Shown: positions 1-8,722, numbered from the stretch's first letter. The stretch is 64,000 nucleotides of DNA from Streptomyces guryensis (GCF_021261325.1 NZ_JAJSBI010000028.1:1-64000); one strand, 5' to 3'. Notes: generated by a model not told the origin, from the sequence alone. Numbers and translations are program-made.

Positions 1-118
1 CCTGGCATGCTATCGTCCCCTTCACCTTTCGGATCTTGGGTAAGCCATCAGATCCAGAGACATTCCTCCAATCTCTGCCCGCTGCGCGGGCTATACGGCA
101 CTGCGCCTCGTGGCGCAG
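1..118. other. Unidentified structured segment joined to a broken gene
   Basis: This stretch is not coding in any convincing frame and replaces the expected continuation of the glycerophosphodiesterase gene next to it. It holds four consecutive inverted repeats: GGATC/GATCC (31-35, 51-55), CAGAGA/TCTCTG (55-60, 72-77), GCCCGC/GCGGGC (77-82, 86-91) and CTGCGCC/GGCGCAG (101-107, 112-118). The last ends where homology to the phosphodiesterase stops. Subterminal hairpins or a structured RNA at an element end are seen in IS200/IS605-type, TnpB-bearing and IS110-type elements. No transposase is visible because the window begins here, so the assignment is inference. Confidence 0.35.
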
Positions 119-608
119 AGAGGGTGTTGTGCGGGCGGTTGGCCGGAATGCGCTCGATCGCGCGCAGCGTCTTCAGCTCCGCAAGGGTGAAGTCCTCGGT
201 GAACCAGCCGGTGGTGGGGACGCCGTCCAGCACCTTGGTGGTCTTGCGGTCGGCGAACTCGGGGTGGTCGGCGACGTTCGTCGTCCCGCCGATCTCCGGC
301 TCGTGTCGGCAGACCAGATGGCCGTCCTTGGTGGGGACCAGGTCGCCGGCCTCGACGACGTCGGCGCCCAGGTCGAGGGCCAGGTCGTACGAGCCGAAGG
401 TGTGCTCGGGCCGGTAGCCGGCGGCTCCGCGGTGGCCGATGATCGTCGGCTTGGGCAGGCTCTTCAGCCCGCCGTTCCCGTACCCGGCACCCGCGGCTCT
501 CGCCGTACCGGACAGGCCGAGTACGGCTCCGCCCGCTCCCAGGACCGCCGCGCCGAGGAGTGCCCGTCGTCCGGTGCCGCCTGTCTGCTCGTTCTCCTGC
601 GTTCCCAT
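119..608 (-). pseudogene. Glycerophosphodiester phosphodiesterase, truncated
   Basis: An exported glycerophosphodiester phosphodiesterase that would hydrolyse deacylated phospholipid esters to glycerol-3-phosphate and an alcohol. The ATG start at 608 is followed by a twin-arginine-like signal (RRALLGAAVLGAGGAVLG) ending near SGTARAAG. The family motif IIGHRGAAGYRPEHT and the acidic DVVEAGDLVPTKDGHLVCRH region are intact. Reading continues to ANRPHNTL and then leaves the family: the frame runs into about 23 unrelated residues and stops at position 48. The C-terminal half of the TIM barrel is missing from the window, so the gene is interrupted at about position 119. A longer upstream start (794) is open but lies before the signal peptide and is less likely. 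Confidence 0.75.
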
Positions 609-833
609 GAGCGCCTCCCCTGACGTCGGCTCGATCCGTTCTCTCAGCGCGCCGATCGTAGGGGCGTGGACATGACGCGCGGGAGGCGCCGGCCGGAACA
701 CGCGGGTGACTCGGGATGTCACATGGGAGAGGAGTTCCGAGCAGGCGGGCAGCGGGCCCGCGGCTCGCCCGTTCGGCGGCGCGACCTCCGTCACATCGCT
801 CCGGGCTGTTACCGGCGGGCAACGTCACGTCAC

Positions 834-849
834 CGCAGGTAAACCTGCG
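834..849. promoter_or_regulatory. Palindrome in the divergent gap 609-959
   Basis: The 351-base gap between the divergently read phosphodiesterase and acyltransferase genes contains no plausible gene. Within it is a 7-base inverted repeat, CGCAGGT-AA-ACCTGCG, about 110 bases before the acyltransferase start. It could be an operator for either gene. I do not recognise the cognate regulator. Confidence 0.3.
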
Positions 850-959
850 TCAACAGTGCGTAAGACCTCTGTGAACCCGATGTGCAAGACCCCGGGCACC
901 GCGAGTATCGTCCTCACCTGCACAGACTCATATCGAACCCCTTGACACCGGAGGGCCCG

Positions 960-1631
960 TTGTCCCGCTTCGCGCTCATCAAGGCAGTGCTCGGACCGAT
1001 CATGCGCCTGATGTTCCGCCCACGGGTGGAGGGTGCGGAGCACATCCCGGGCGACGGTCCGGTCATCCTGGCCGGCAACCATCTGACCTTCATCGACTCG
1101 ATGATCCTGCCGCTCGTCTGCGACCGGCAGGTGTTCTTCATCGGCAAGGACGAGTACGTCACCGGCAAGACCCTCAAGGGCCGGCTGATGGCCTGGTTCT
1201 TCACCGGCGTCGGCATGATCCCGGTGGACCGCGACGGCGGCCGGGGCGGAGTCGCCGCGCTGATGACCGGGCGCCGCGTGCTGGAGGAGGGCAAGGTCTT
1301 CGGGATCTACCCCGAGGGCACGCGGTCGCCCGACGGGCGGCTGTACCGGGGGCGTACCGGTATCGCACGGCTGACGCTGATGACGGGGGCGCCGGTGGTG
1401 CCCTTCGCGATGATCGGGACGGACAAGCTGCAGCCGGGCGGGGCGGGGATGCCCCGGCCGGGGCGGGTCACCGTTCGGTTCGGTGAGGCGATGGAGTTTT
1501 CCCGGTACGAGGGGATGGACCGGGACCGGTATGTGCTGCGGGCGGTTACCGATTCCGTGATGGCTGAGGTGATGCGGCTGTCGGGGCAGGAGTACGTGGA
1601 CATGTATGCGACCAAGGCCAAGGCTGCGTAG
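960..1631 (+). CDS. 1-acyl-sn-glycerol-3-phosphate acyltransferase family protein
   Basis: Transfers an acyl chain to the sn-2 position of lysophosphatidate, or a related acceptor, at the inner face of the membrane. I chose the TTG at 960 because CCGGAGG lies just upstream and the protein then starts with the family-typical LSRFALIKAVLGP. The catalytic NHLTFID block (NHx4D) and the YPEGTRSPDG substrate-binding block are both present. The product is 223 residues, normal for short PlsC proteins. It stands alone, divergent from the phosphodiesterase and convergent with the MFS gene. The exact acceptor cannot be told from sequence. Confidence 0.88.
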   Translation: MSRFALIKAVLGPIMRLMFRPRVEGAEHIPGDGPVILAGNHLTFIDSMILPLVCDRQVFFIGKDEYVTGKTLKGRLMAWFFTGVGMIPVDRDGGRGGVAALMTGRRVLEEGKVFGIYPEGTRSPDGRLYRGRTGIARLTLMTGAPVVPFAMIGTDKLQPGGAGMPRPGRVTVRFGEAMEFSRYEGMDRDRYVLRAVTDSVMAEVMRLSGQEYVDMYATKAKAA

Positions 1632-1678
1632 TGCCTCCGGCGGTTGGCCGTCTTCCGGGTGCGGGTCGTTCGTGGTTG

Positions 1679-1711
1679 CTCGCGCAGGTCCCCGCGCCCC
1701 TTACGGGGCGG
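1679..1711 (+). repeat. Dispersed GC-rich repeat, copy a
   Basis: One of six copies in this window of a repeat with the core GCGCAGTTCCCCGCGCCCC. Here the core reads GCGCAGGTCCCCGCGCCCC, followed by TTACGGGGCG, which makes a CGCCCC/GGGGCG hairpin. It lies between convergent genes and supplies the TAA stop (1701-1703) of the MFS gene. Confidence 0.7.
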
Positions 1712-3224
1712 TGTCCAACCGTTGGCCTCGTAGCATGAACCATGCTGCGACTGCCGTCGCGAGAAGTACCGCTGCACCTGCGCCCGCTGCGATCGCCAGG
1801 CCGTCGACGAAGGCCTCTCGGGCCGACGTGAGCATTGCCTGTGCCGTGTCCGTCGGCATCCCGGCCGCCGCCTCCAGCGCGCCGCCCAGTGACTCGTGCG
1901 CCCCTTCCGGCGTACCGGGCGGAGTCGCGAATCCCCGGTAGACGCCCGTCACGATCGAGCCCAGGATGGCGATCCCAAGGGCCGCGCCCAGTTCGTAGGC
2001 CGTTTCCGAGACCGCCGAGGCGGCGCCCGCCTGGTCCTTCGGGACGGAGGAGAGGATGACGTCGGCGGTCACGGTGAAGGAGAATCCGGCGCCGATGCCC
2101 ACGACCAGCAGGGCGGCGCCCAGTACCGGATAGCCCGTCGACTGGTCCAGCGTCGTGAGGGCGGCGAGCGCCAGACCCACCGCCGCCAGGCCGCCCGCGA
2201 CCACCGCGCGTACCGAGAAGCGGCGTGCCGCGCGGCCCGCGATGAGGCCCGCCGCCACCGCGCCCACCGCTGCGGGCAGTTCGGCCAGACCCGCCTCGAA
2301 CGGGCTCCTGCCCTGGACGAGTTGCAGGTACTGGGAGAGGAAGAAGACCAGGCCGGACAGGCCGAGGATGGTCAGCAGGTCGGCCAGGACCGCGGCGCTG
2401 AAGCCGCGGTCGCGGAACAGGCGCATGTCCAACAGCGGGGTGGGCAGCGTGAGTTGGCGGCGGATGAACCAGTACAGTGCCGCCGCGCCCAGTGCGCCCG
2501 CGGCGAGCGTGGGCCACCCGAAGCCGTGGGTCGCGGCTTCCTTGACCGCGTAGACGATGCCGATCACACCGACGAGGGACAGGACGACGCCGGTCAGGTC
2601 CCACGGGCCCGGGTTCGGGTTGCGGGACTCGGGCAGCGTGCGGATGCCGACGACGACCAGGACCGCCATCACGGGGAGGTTGATCAGGAAGACCGAGCCC
2701 CACCAGAAGTGTTCGAGCAGGAAGCCGCCCGCGATCGGGCCGACGGCCGTGCCCGCGGAGGCCGTGGCGCCCCAGATGCCCACGGCGAGGCTGCGTTCGC
2801 GCGGGTCGTGGAAGAGGTTGCGGATCAGGGCGAGGGTGGCAGGCATGAGGGTGGCGCCCGCGACGCCGAGCAGGGCGCGGGCCAGGATCATCAACTCAGG
2901 TGTCGTCGCATAGGCGTTGAGAACGGATATCGCGCCGAACGCCGTGGCGCCGCCGAGCAGGATCCGCTTGCGGCCGATGCGGTCGCCGAGGCTGCCCATC
3001 GACACCAGCAGGCCCGCGATGACGAAGGAGTAGACGTCGCCGATCCACAGGAGCTGGGTGCCGGAGGGCTTGAGGTCCTCGCTGATGTAGGGGGTCGCGA
3101 GGCCGAGGACGGTCGCGTCGACGGCCACCAGCAGCACGGCGAGCACCAGGACGGAGAGCGCGAGCCAGCGGCCCGGGCGCTTCACCGCCTCGGTCGTGGT
3201 CGCCGGCTGCAGGGTGCTGGTCAT
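1701..3224 (-). CDS. DHA2-type MFS drug efflux transporter
   Basis: A proton-driven multidrug exporter of the EmrB/QacA/SmvA group, 507 residues and about 14 predicted membrane spans. The first span carries AVDATVLGLATPYI, and the loop between spans 2 and 3 has the MFS motif GSLGDRIGRKRILL. The span-5 motif C region (GATASAGTAVGPIAGGFL) marks it as an antiporter. Its ATG overlaps the stop of the upstream TetR gene by four bases (ATGA), so the two are co-translated and the pair looks like a drug-responsive repressor-pump unit. The last codons and the stop lie inside a dispersed repeat. The substrate is unknown. Confidence 0.9.
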   Translation of the reverse strand: MTSTLQPATTTEAVKRPGRWLALSVLVLAVLLVAVDATVLGLATPYISEDLKPSGTQLLWIGDVYSFVIAGLLVSMGSLGDRIGRKRILLGGATAFGAISVLNAYATTPELMILARALLGVAGATLMPATLALIRNLFHDPRERSLAVGIWGATASAGTAVGPIAGGFLLEHFWWGSVFLINLPVMAVLVVVGIRTLPESRNPNPGPWDLTGVVLSLVGVIGIVYAVKEAATHGFGWPTLAAGALGAAALYWFIRRQLTLPTPLLDMRLFRDRGFSAAVLADLLTILGLSGLVFFLSQYLQLVQGRSPFEAGLAELPAAVGAVAAGLIAGRAARRFSVRAVVAGGLAAVGLALAALTTLDQSTGYPVLGAALLVVGIGAGFSFTVTADVILSSVPKDQAGAASAVSETAYELGAALGIAILGSIVTGVYRGFATPPGTPEGAHESLGGALEAAAGMPTDTAQAMLTSAREAFVDGLAIAAGAGAAVLLATAVAAWFMLRGQRLDTAP

Positions 3225-3769
3225 GATTCCTCTCTCCGTAGCGCGCCGCCGAGCAGGAGCTCGGCGACCATGTGGGTGAAGTCCTTGGGGGCGACGCGGC
3301 CGTCGTGCATGGCCCAGGCGCACGAGGCGATCAGGCCGTAGAGCGCCTCCGTGAGCCAGACGGGGGTGAGGTCGATACGGAACTCGCCCGCCTGCTGACC
3401 GCGCACGAACAGCGCGCCCATGCGGGCGTCCAGCCGCTGCCAGCCCGCGTCCTGGCCGGCTTCCCAGAGCTGGCTCTCGCCGTACAGGAAGGCGAGCAGT
3501 CCGGCGGCGGGCTGGATCTCGCTGACCAGCCTGCGTACGGCCTCGCTCGCGGAGCCCTCGTCCAGCCGGGCCGCGTCCAGCGCGGCCTCGCACTCGGCGA
3601 TGCCGAGCGACTCGAGCGCCCGGACCAGCGCGTCGCGGCCCGCGAAGTGGCGGTGCAGCGTGGCGCGGCTGATCCCGGCGGCCTTGGCGACCTCGTCCAT
3701 CGTCGCGGTGGACTTGCGGGTCAGCAGGGCTGCGGCGGTGCGCAGTACGTGGTCACGGTCGACGGCCAT
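3221..3769 (-). CDS. TetR-family transcriptional repressor
   Basis: A 182-residue regulator, likely repressor of itself and the co-transcribed MFS pump. The N-terminal helix-turn-helix is clear (TMDEVAKAAGISRATLHRHF), followed by a helical ligand-binding domain. The frame opens earlier, at 3796, but that ATG lies inside an operator-like palindrome. The ATG at 3769 has a -10-like TATTCT six bases before it, so I prefer MAVDRDHVLRTAA as the start, on a leaderless transcript. The ligand is unknown. Confidence 0.87.
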   Translation of the reverse strand: MAVDRDHVLRTAAALLTRKSTATMDEVAKAAGISRATLHRHFAGRDALVRALESLGIAECEAALDAARLDEGSASEAVRRLVSEIQPAAGLLAFLYGESQLWEAGQDAGWQRLDARMGALFVRGQQAGEFRIDLTPVWLTEALYGLIASCAWAMHDGRVAPKDFTHMVAELLLGGALRREES

Positions 3770-3775
3770 GAGACG

Positions 3776-3806
3776 AGAATAGCGCAGGTGAGACATTGAT
3801 GTCTCA
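3776..3806 (-). promoter_or_regulatory. TetR promoter with overlapping operator
   Basis: On the minus strand a -10 box TATTCT (3781-3776) and a -35-like GAGACA (3805-3800) are 18 bases apart. The -35 is embedded in a perfect 8-base inverted repeat, TGAGACATTGATGTCTCA (3789-3806). This arrangement fits autorepression by the TetR protein. The distance from -10 to ATG predicts a leaderless mRNA. Confidence 0.6.
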
Positions 3807-3851
3807 TTGTGGGCGTGCGCGTCTCACGAGGAGTGGGGTCCTGCCGGTTTT

Positions 3852-4823
3852 TCAGTGCCAGGGCAGCTGACCGCGCTGCTCCCAGTACGCCTGCGGCTTC
3901 TCCACCAGGTCGGCCAGGCGGGCCAGCTGGTCCTCGTCCAGGTCCACGACCGCCGCGTGCAGGTTGGAGGCGAGCTGGGTGGCGGTGGCCGCGCCGGAGA
4001 GGACGACTCCCGCCCACGGCTGGCGCAGGATGACCGCGAGGGCCACCGCGTCGCAGCCCAGAGACGTTTCTGCGGCAACGGACTTCAGGGCTTCCGGCGC
4101 ATACGGGTCCGCGAGGCGGCCGTTGGCCATGCCCTCCTTGATGATCACTGTGAGCCCGGCGTCGTGCGCGTCCGCGAGGGCGGGAGCGGCCGAGGTCTCC
4201 AGAACGTTGTACGTGGACTGGACGGTACGGAAGAGGGGTTCGCCGTCGACCGTCACGGCGAGGGCGGCGCGGATGGCGTCGGCCTGCGCCGGGCCGCTGG
4301 TGGAGAAGCCGATGGTGGTGCCCTGGGCGGCGGCCTCGGCCAGCTCGGCGTGGAGTTCCTTGTCGGTGAGGGCCGGGCTGTCCGGGGTCACCGAGTGGAT
4401 CTGGTAGAGGTCGAGGCGGTCGCCGAGCAGTTCGGCGCTCTCGGCGCGCTGGCGCTCGTAGGTCCGGAGGCTGTGGTCCTTGACCTCGTGCGTCTCGGCG
4501 TCCGCCGACCAGTCGGCGGTGTAGGTGTAGCCCCACTTGCTGCCGGTGATCACGTCGTCGATGCCGGGCCGGGCGGTGAGCCAGTCCGCGAGGAACTCCT
4601 CGGAGCGGCCGTAGGAGCGGGCCACGTCGAAGTAGCGGACGCCCTGGGCGTAGGCGGCGTCGAGGAGTTCATGGGTGCGCAGGCGCAGGGCGTCGACGGT
4701 GCGCTCGGCCGGAAGGTCGTCCTCCCGGCCGAGGTTGATGTAGCCCGGTCGGCCGACGGCGGCGAGACCCAGTCCGATGTGCGCGGTGGGCGTGGTCGCG
4801 TGGGCCAGGCGGCTGAAGGGCAT
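3852..4823 (-). CDS. Aldo/keto reductase
   Basis: An NAD(P)H-dependent oxidoreductase of the aldo/keto reductase fold, 323 residues, cytoplasmic. The catalytic tetrad can be followed: Asp and Tyr in YFDVARSYGRSEEFL, Lys in GSKWGY and His in YQIHSV. The ATG at 4823 was chosen for the AGGGAG upstream; the frame is open further. It lies 82 bases upstream of the TetR gene in the same direction, but the TetR gene has its own promoter. The C-terminal cofactor-binding segment (LSGAATATQLASNL) is normal. The substrate cannot be inferred. Confidence 0.87.
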   Translation of the reverse strand: MPFSRLAHATTPTAHIGLGLAAVGRPGYINLGREDDLPAERTVDALRLRTHELLDAAYAQGVRYFDVARSYGRSEEFLADWLTARPGIDDVITGSKWGYTYTADWSADAETHEVKDHSLRTYERQRAESAELLGDRLDLYQIHSVTPDSPALTDKELHAELAEAAAQGTTIGFSTSGPAQADAIRAALAVTVDGEPLFRTVQSTYNVLETSAAPALADAHDAGLTVIIKEGMANGRLADPYAPEALKSVAAETSLGCDAVALAVILRQPWAGVVLSGAATATQLASNLHAAVVDLDEDQLARLADLVEKPQAYWEQRGQLPWH

Positions 4824-4917
4824 GGTGGCTCCCTGCACGTTCGGTGGAGGAGATCCCGCACCGGGAGGGGGATCTCGCACCAATCTACCCAGCCTCGTGC
4901 GGTTCAGCCCGCCCTGA

Positions 4918-5736
4918 TCAGACGCAGCGCGGCACGAACGCGGGGTCGGCCGGCCCCGTGCGCTCCAGGGCGTTGAGCACCCACTGCTCGACCAGCGGCG
5001 ACTTCGGCGCCTGGTCGTGTTCGGTGGTGTCGAGCGGGCAGCGGTCCTGGAGGAGGACGTTGGTCACGTACGAGTCCGGGCCCTTGAGGAAGGCGCTGGT
5101 GTACGGCACCACGACCTCGTCGTACTTGGTGGCGATCGCCGTGTAGTCGGGGCCCACCGGGGTCTCCGGGTCGGAGTTGAGCTTCTGCAGGAAGTCCGAA
5201 CCGGCGGTCTGGTCGACGCAGGAGGGGCAGACGGTGGCGCCGGCCGCGAGGGCGAGCGGGTTGGTGGTGCCGTGGTTGGACGGCACGATGCCGACGAGGT
5301 CGTCGACCTTGGTGGCGCCGCCGAGGAACTTGACGTAGTAGCGGGGCATCATGCCGCCCTGGCTGTGCCCGACGATGTCCACCTTCCCGGCGCCGGTCGC
5401 GCCGAGCACGGCGTTCACGAAGTCCCGCAGCTCGGCTGCCGAGTCCGGGATGGGGGCGGTCTCCAGGCCGCCGTACTCGAAGGAGAAGACGCAGTACCCG
5501 GCGTTCGCCAGCGCGGGCGAGAGGGTCAGCCAGTTCTCGTAGGAGGTCTTGAAGGTGCCGTTCACCAGGACGACCGGCTGCGGATGGGCCGAGTCGGGCT
5601 TGCAGGACCAGTCGTCGGCGCCGGGCGGCGGAGTGTCGGCGGCGCCCGCGGGGGCCGTGAGCCCGAGGGCGCACAGCGTCGCCACGGCGGCGACGGCGAG
5701 AAGGCGGGCTGTTCGTCTGGTGCGTCGTGCGCGCAT
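4918..5736 (-). CDS. Secreted triacylglycerol lipase/esterase, class 2-like
   Basis: An exported alpha/beta hydrolase that should cleave lipid or ester bonds outside the cell. The N-terminus (MRARRTRRTARLLAVAAVATLCALGLTA) is a signal peptide cleaved near PAGAAD. The nucleophile elbow is GHSQGG, the oxyanion region is VVLVNGTFKT, and the likely catalytic His is in TTEHDQAP. Several Cys (DWSCK, GYCVF, VCPSCV, DRCPL, PRCV) suggest disulfides, as in Streptomyces lipases. 272 residues is usual for the family. It stands apart from its neighbours with no clear operon. Confidence 0.85.
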   Translation of the reverse strand: MRARRTRRTARLLAVAAVATLCALGLTAPAGAADTPPPGADDWSCKPDSAHPQPVVLVNGTFKTSYENWLTLSPALANAGYCVFSFEYGGLETAPIPDSAAELRDFVNAVLGATGAGKVDIVGHSQGGMMPRYYVKFLGGATKVDDLVGIVPSNHGTTNPLALAAGATVCPSCVDQTAGSDFLQKLNSDPETPVGPDYTAIATKYDEVVVPYTSAFLKGPDSYVTNVLLQDRCPLDTTEHDQAPKSPLVEQWVLNALERTGPADPAFVPRCV

Positions 5737-5882
5737 GACGTCCCTTTCATGCTCGACTGCGGTCGACCGGCGTTCGGCATTGTCGACCGGGTAACCGGAA
5801 TGCTTACCTCCGAGCAGGGTTGCGTCAAGGTTTCGGCCAAAGGCCGAATCTCATCTGTTACCAAGCGGTTCGGACAGCACGA

Positions 5883-5909
5883 AGGGCCCGGACGCGATGT
5901 CCGGGCCCT
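5883..5909 (-). terminator. Terminator downstream of argH
   Basis: A perfect 11-base stem, AGGGCCCGGAC/GTCCGGGCCCT, with a 5-base loop starts 22 bases after the argH stop. It lacks a strong U run, as is common in Streptomyces. Confidence 0.8.
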
Positions 5910-5931
5910 GCTGTGCGCTGCGGTGCGGGCG

Positions 5932-7362
5932 TCAGGCCTGCTTGGCCGTGGCCCACGTGTGCTGTGCCGCCACGTCCGCCTTGACGTCGGCGAGCTGGAC
6001 GGCGACCGCGCTGGGCGCCGTGCCGCCGCGACCGTTGCGGGAGGCCAGGGCGCCCGGGACATTGAGGACGGAACGGACCTCGGGGGTCAGGTGGGTGGAG
6101 ATCTTGGCGAACTGCTCGTCCGTCAGCTCGTCCAGCTCCTTGCCCTCGGCCTCGGCGGCCTTCACGCACTCGCCGGCGACCTCGTGCGCCACACGGAACG
6201 GGACGCCCTTCTTGACCAGCCACTCGGCGATGTCGGTGGCGAGGGAGAAGCCGGCCGGGGCCAGTTCCTCCATCCGCTCGCGGTGCACGGTGAGCGTCGC
6301 CATCATGCCGGTGAAGGCCGGGAGCAGAACCTCCAGCTGGTCGATCGCGTCGAAGACCGGCTCCTTGTCCTCCTGGAGGTCGCGGTTGTACGCGAGCGGC
6401 AGGGCCTTGATGGTCGCCATGAGGCCGGTCAGATTGCCGATCAGACGGCCGGACTTGCCGCGCGCCAGCTCGGCGATGTCCGGGTTCTTCTTCTGGGGCA
6501 TGATCGACGAGCCGGTGGAGAAGGCGTCGTGCAGGGTCACGAAGGAGAACTCCTTCGTGTTCCAGATGATGACCTCCTCGGCGATCCGGGAGATGTTCAC
6601 GCCGATCATCGCGGTGATGAAGAGGAACTCGGCGACGTAGTCGCGGGACGCCGTGCCGTCGATGGAGTTCGCGGAGCTGCCGTGCTCGAAGCCGAGGTCC
6701 CTGGCCACCGCCTCCGGGTCCAGGCCGAGGGAGGAGCCGGCGAGGGCACCCGAGCCGTACGGCGAGACCGCCGTGCGCTCGTCCCACTGGCGCAGCCGCT
6801 CCGCGTCCCGGCTCAGGGACTGGGCGTGCGCCAGGACGTGGTGGGCGAACAGCACCGGCTGGGCGTGCTGGAGGTGGGTGCGGCCGGGCATCGCGGTGTC
6901 CGGGTGGGCCTCCGCCAGGCCGATCAGCGCGTCCTGCAGATCGGCGAGCAGGCCGCCGATGGTGCGGGCGTGGTCCCGGATGTACATCCGGAAGAGGGTG
7001 GTCACCTGGTCGTTCCGGGAGCGGCCCGCGCGCAGCTTGCCGCCGAGGTCGGGGCCGATACGCTCCAGCAGGCCCCGCTCCAGGGCGCTGTGGACGTCCT
7101 CGTCGGCGATCGTGCCCACGAAGGAGCCGTCGGCGACGTCCGCCTCGAGCCGGTCGAGTCCGGCCAGCATCCGCGTCAGCTCGTCCTCCGTGAGCAGACC
7201 CGCCTTGTTCAGCACGCGCGCGTGGGCCCGGGAACCGGCGATGTCGTACGGCGCCAGGCACCAGTCGAAGTGGACGGAGGCGGACAGCTTCGCCAGGGCC
7301 TCGGAGGGACCGTCGGCGAAACGGGCGCCCCAGAGCCGTACGTCACCGCTGTTGCTGCTCAC
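5932..7362 (-). CDS. argH: Argininosuccinate lyase
   Basis: Catalyses the last step of arginine synthesis, splitting argininosuccinate into arginine and fumarate in the cytoplasm. At 476 residues it is full length. The fumarase/aspartase superfamily signature GSSIMPQKKNPD is intact, as are AGRSRNDQ and the TH of MPGRTHLQHAQP. It follows argG by 98 bases in the same direction and ends at a strong hairpin, so argG-argH is a likely operon under the ArgR-controlled argG promoter. Confidence 0.98.
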   Translation of the reverse strand: MSSNSGDVRLWGARFADGPSEALAKLSASVHFDWCLAPYDIAGSRAHARVLNKAGLLTEDELTRMLAGLDRLEADVADGSFVGTIADEDVHSALERGLLERIGPDLGGKLRAGRSRNDQVTTLFRMYIRDHARTIGGLLADLQDALIGLAEAHPDTAMPGRTHLQHAQPVLFAHHVLAHAQSLSRDAERLRQWDERTAVSPYGSGALAGSSLGLDPEAVARDLGFEHGSSANSIDGTASRDYVAEFLFITAMIGVNISRIAEEVIIWNTKEFSFVTLHDAFSTGSSIMPQKKNPDIAELARGKSGRLIGNLTGLMATIKALPLAYNRDLQEDKEPVFDAIDQLEVLLPAFTGMMATLTVHRERMEELAPAGFSLATDIAEWLVKKGVPFRVAHEVAGECVKAAEAEGKELDELTDEQFAKISTHLTPEVRSVLNVPGALASRNGRGGTAPSAVAVQLADVKADVAAQHTWATAKQA

Positions 7363-7460
7363 TTGCTGTGCTCCTAGAGAGATACGGATGTGCCGCCGCC
7401 TCCCCGCCCGTGAGCGGGGAGGCGGTTCTCACGCTACTGCTTGGGAAAGGTCCCGTCGGG

Positions 7461-8657
7461 CTACGCCCGCAGCTGACGCCGCGCCGCGATCTTCGACGAC
7501 AGGCTGTGGATGTCGATGAAGCCCTTGGCCGCGGCCTGGTCGAAGGTGTCGCCCGTGTCGTACGTGGCCAGGCCGAAGTCGTAGAGCGACGTCTCGGAGC
7601 GCCGGCCGGTGACCACCGCGCGGCCACCGTGCAGGGTCATCCGGATGTCGCCGTTGACGTGCTGGTTGGCCTCGTCGATGAAGCCGTCGAGGGCGCCCCT
7701 GAGCGGGGAGAACCACTGGCCGTCGTAGACGAGTTCGCCCCAGCGCTGCTCCACCTGCCGCTTGTAGCGGGCGAGTTCGCGCTCGACGGTGACGTTCTCC
7801 AGCTCCTGGTGGGCCGTGATGAGGGCGATCGCGCCCGGGGCCTCGTACACCTCGCGGGACTTGATGCCGACGAGGCGGTCCTCGACCATGTCGATGCGGC
7901 CGATGCCCTGGGCGCCGGCGCGCTCGTTGAGCTGCTGGATCGCCTGCAGGACGGTGACCTGCCCGCCGTCGATCGCGACCGGGGCGCCCTGTTCGAAGGT
8001 GACGATCACCTCGTCGGCGTCGCGCGGGGTCGCCGGGTTCGAGGTGTACTCGTAGATGTCCTCGATCGGGGCGTTCCAGATGTCCTCCAGGAAGCCCGTC
8101 TCGACCGCGCGCCCGAACACGTTCTGGTCGATGGAGTACGGGGACTTCTTGGTGGTCGCGATCGGGAGGTTCTTCTGCTCGCAGAAGGCGATCGCCTTGT
8201 CGCGGGTCATCGCGTAGTCGCGGACCGGGGCGATGCACCTGAGGCCGGGGGCGAGAGCGACGATGCCGGCCTCGAAGCGGACCTGGTCGTTTCCCTTGCC
8301 GGTGCAGCCGTGGGCGACCGTGGTGGCGCCGTGCTTGCGGGCGGCGGCGACGAGGTGCTTGACGATCGCCGGCCGGGAGAGAGCGGAGACCAGCGGGTAG
8401 CGGTCCATGTAGAGGGCGTTGGCCTTGATCGCCGGGAGGCAGTACTCCTCGGCGAATTCGTCCCTGGCGTCGGCCACTTCGGCCTCCACGGCGCCGCAGG
8501 CGAGGGCGCGCTTGCGGATGACGTCCAGGTCCTCACCGCCCTGGCCGACGTCGACCGCGACGGCGATGACCTCTGCGCCCGTCTCCTCGGCGATCCAGCC
8601 GATGGCGACGGAGGTGTCCAGACCGCCTGAGTAGGCGAGTACGACGCGCTCGGTCAC
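7461..8657 (-). CDS. argG: Argininosuccinate synthase
   Basis: Joins citrulline and aspartate using ATP to give argininosuccinate. I chose the GTG at 8657 because GAGGAG lies about 8 bases upstream and the protein then begins MTERVVLAYSGGLDTS, the usual N-terminus; the ATG at 8678 would add 7 residues. The SGGLDTS pyrophosphate loop is intact, and 398 residues is typical. It is the first gene of the argGH unit, preceded by a promoter carrying ArgR-like half sites. Confidence 0.97.
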   Translation of the reverse strand: MTERVVLAYSGGLDTSVAIGWIAEETGAEVIAVAVDVGQGGEDLDVIRKRALACGAVEAEVADARDEFAEEYCLPAIKANALYMDRYPLVSALSRPAIVKHLVAAARKHGATTVAHGCTGKGNDQVRFEAGIVALAPGLRCIAPVRDYAMTRDKAIAFCEQKNLPIATTKKSPYSIDQNVFGRAVETGFLEDIWNAPIEDIYEYTSNPATPRDADEVIVTFEQGAPVAIDGGQVTVLQAIQQLNERAGAQGIGRIDMVEDRLVGIKSREVYEAPGAIALITAHQELENVTVERELARYKRQVEQRWGELVYDGQWFSPLRGALDGFIDEANQHVNGDIRMTLHGGRAVVTGRRSETSLYDFGLATYDTGDTFDQAAAKGFIDIHSLSSKIAARRQLRA

Positions 8658-8690
8658 GGGGGTCTCCTCACACCGCATTCACTGACATGC

Positions 8691-8722
8691 ATGAGTATGC
8701 AGTGCTCTGCATGATTCGTCAA
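8691..8722 (-). promoter_or_regulatory. argG promoter with ARG-box-like sites
   Basis: On the minus strand TTGACG (8722-8717) and CATACT (8699-8694) are separated by 17 bases, a good vegetative promoter. TGCAT/ATGCA half sites occur in and around the spacer and -10. The argC promoter has the same motif style. Repression by ArgR with arginine is inferred from the known role of ARG boxes in Streptomyces. Confidence 0.7.

Noticed and set aside
3770..3796. Upstream ATG for the TetR gene
   Set aside because: It lies inside the operator-like palindrome and upstream of the best -10; MAVDRD at 3769 fits better.
5017..7377. Long plus-strand frame (786 codons) opposite argH and the lipase
   Set aside because: It is antisense to well-supported genes, low-complexity Val/Gly/Arg-rich, and matches no family; it is the usual GC-driven shadow frame.
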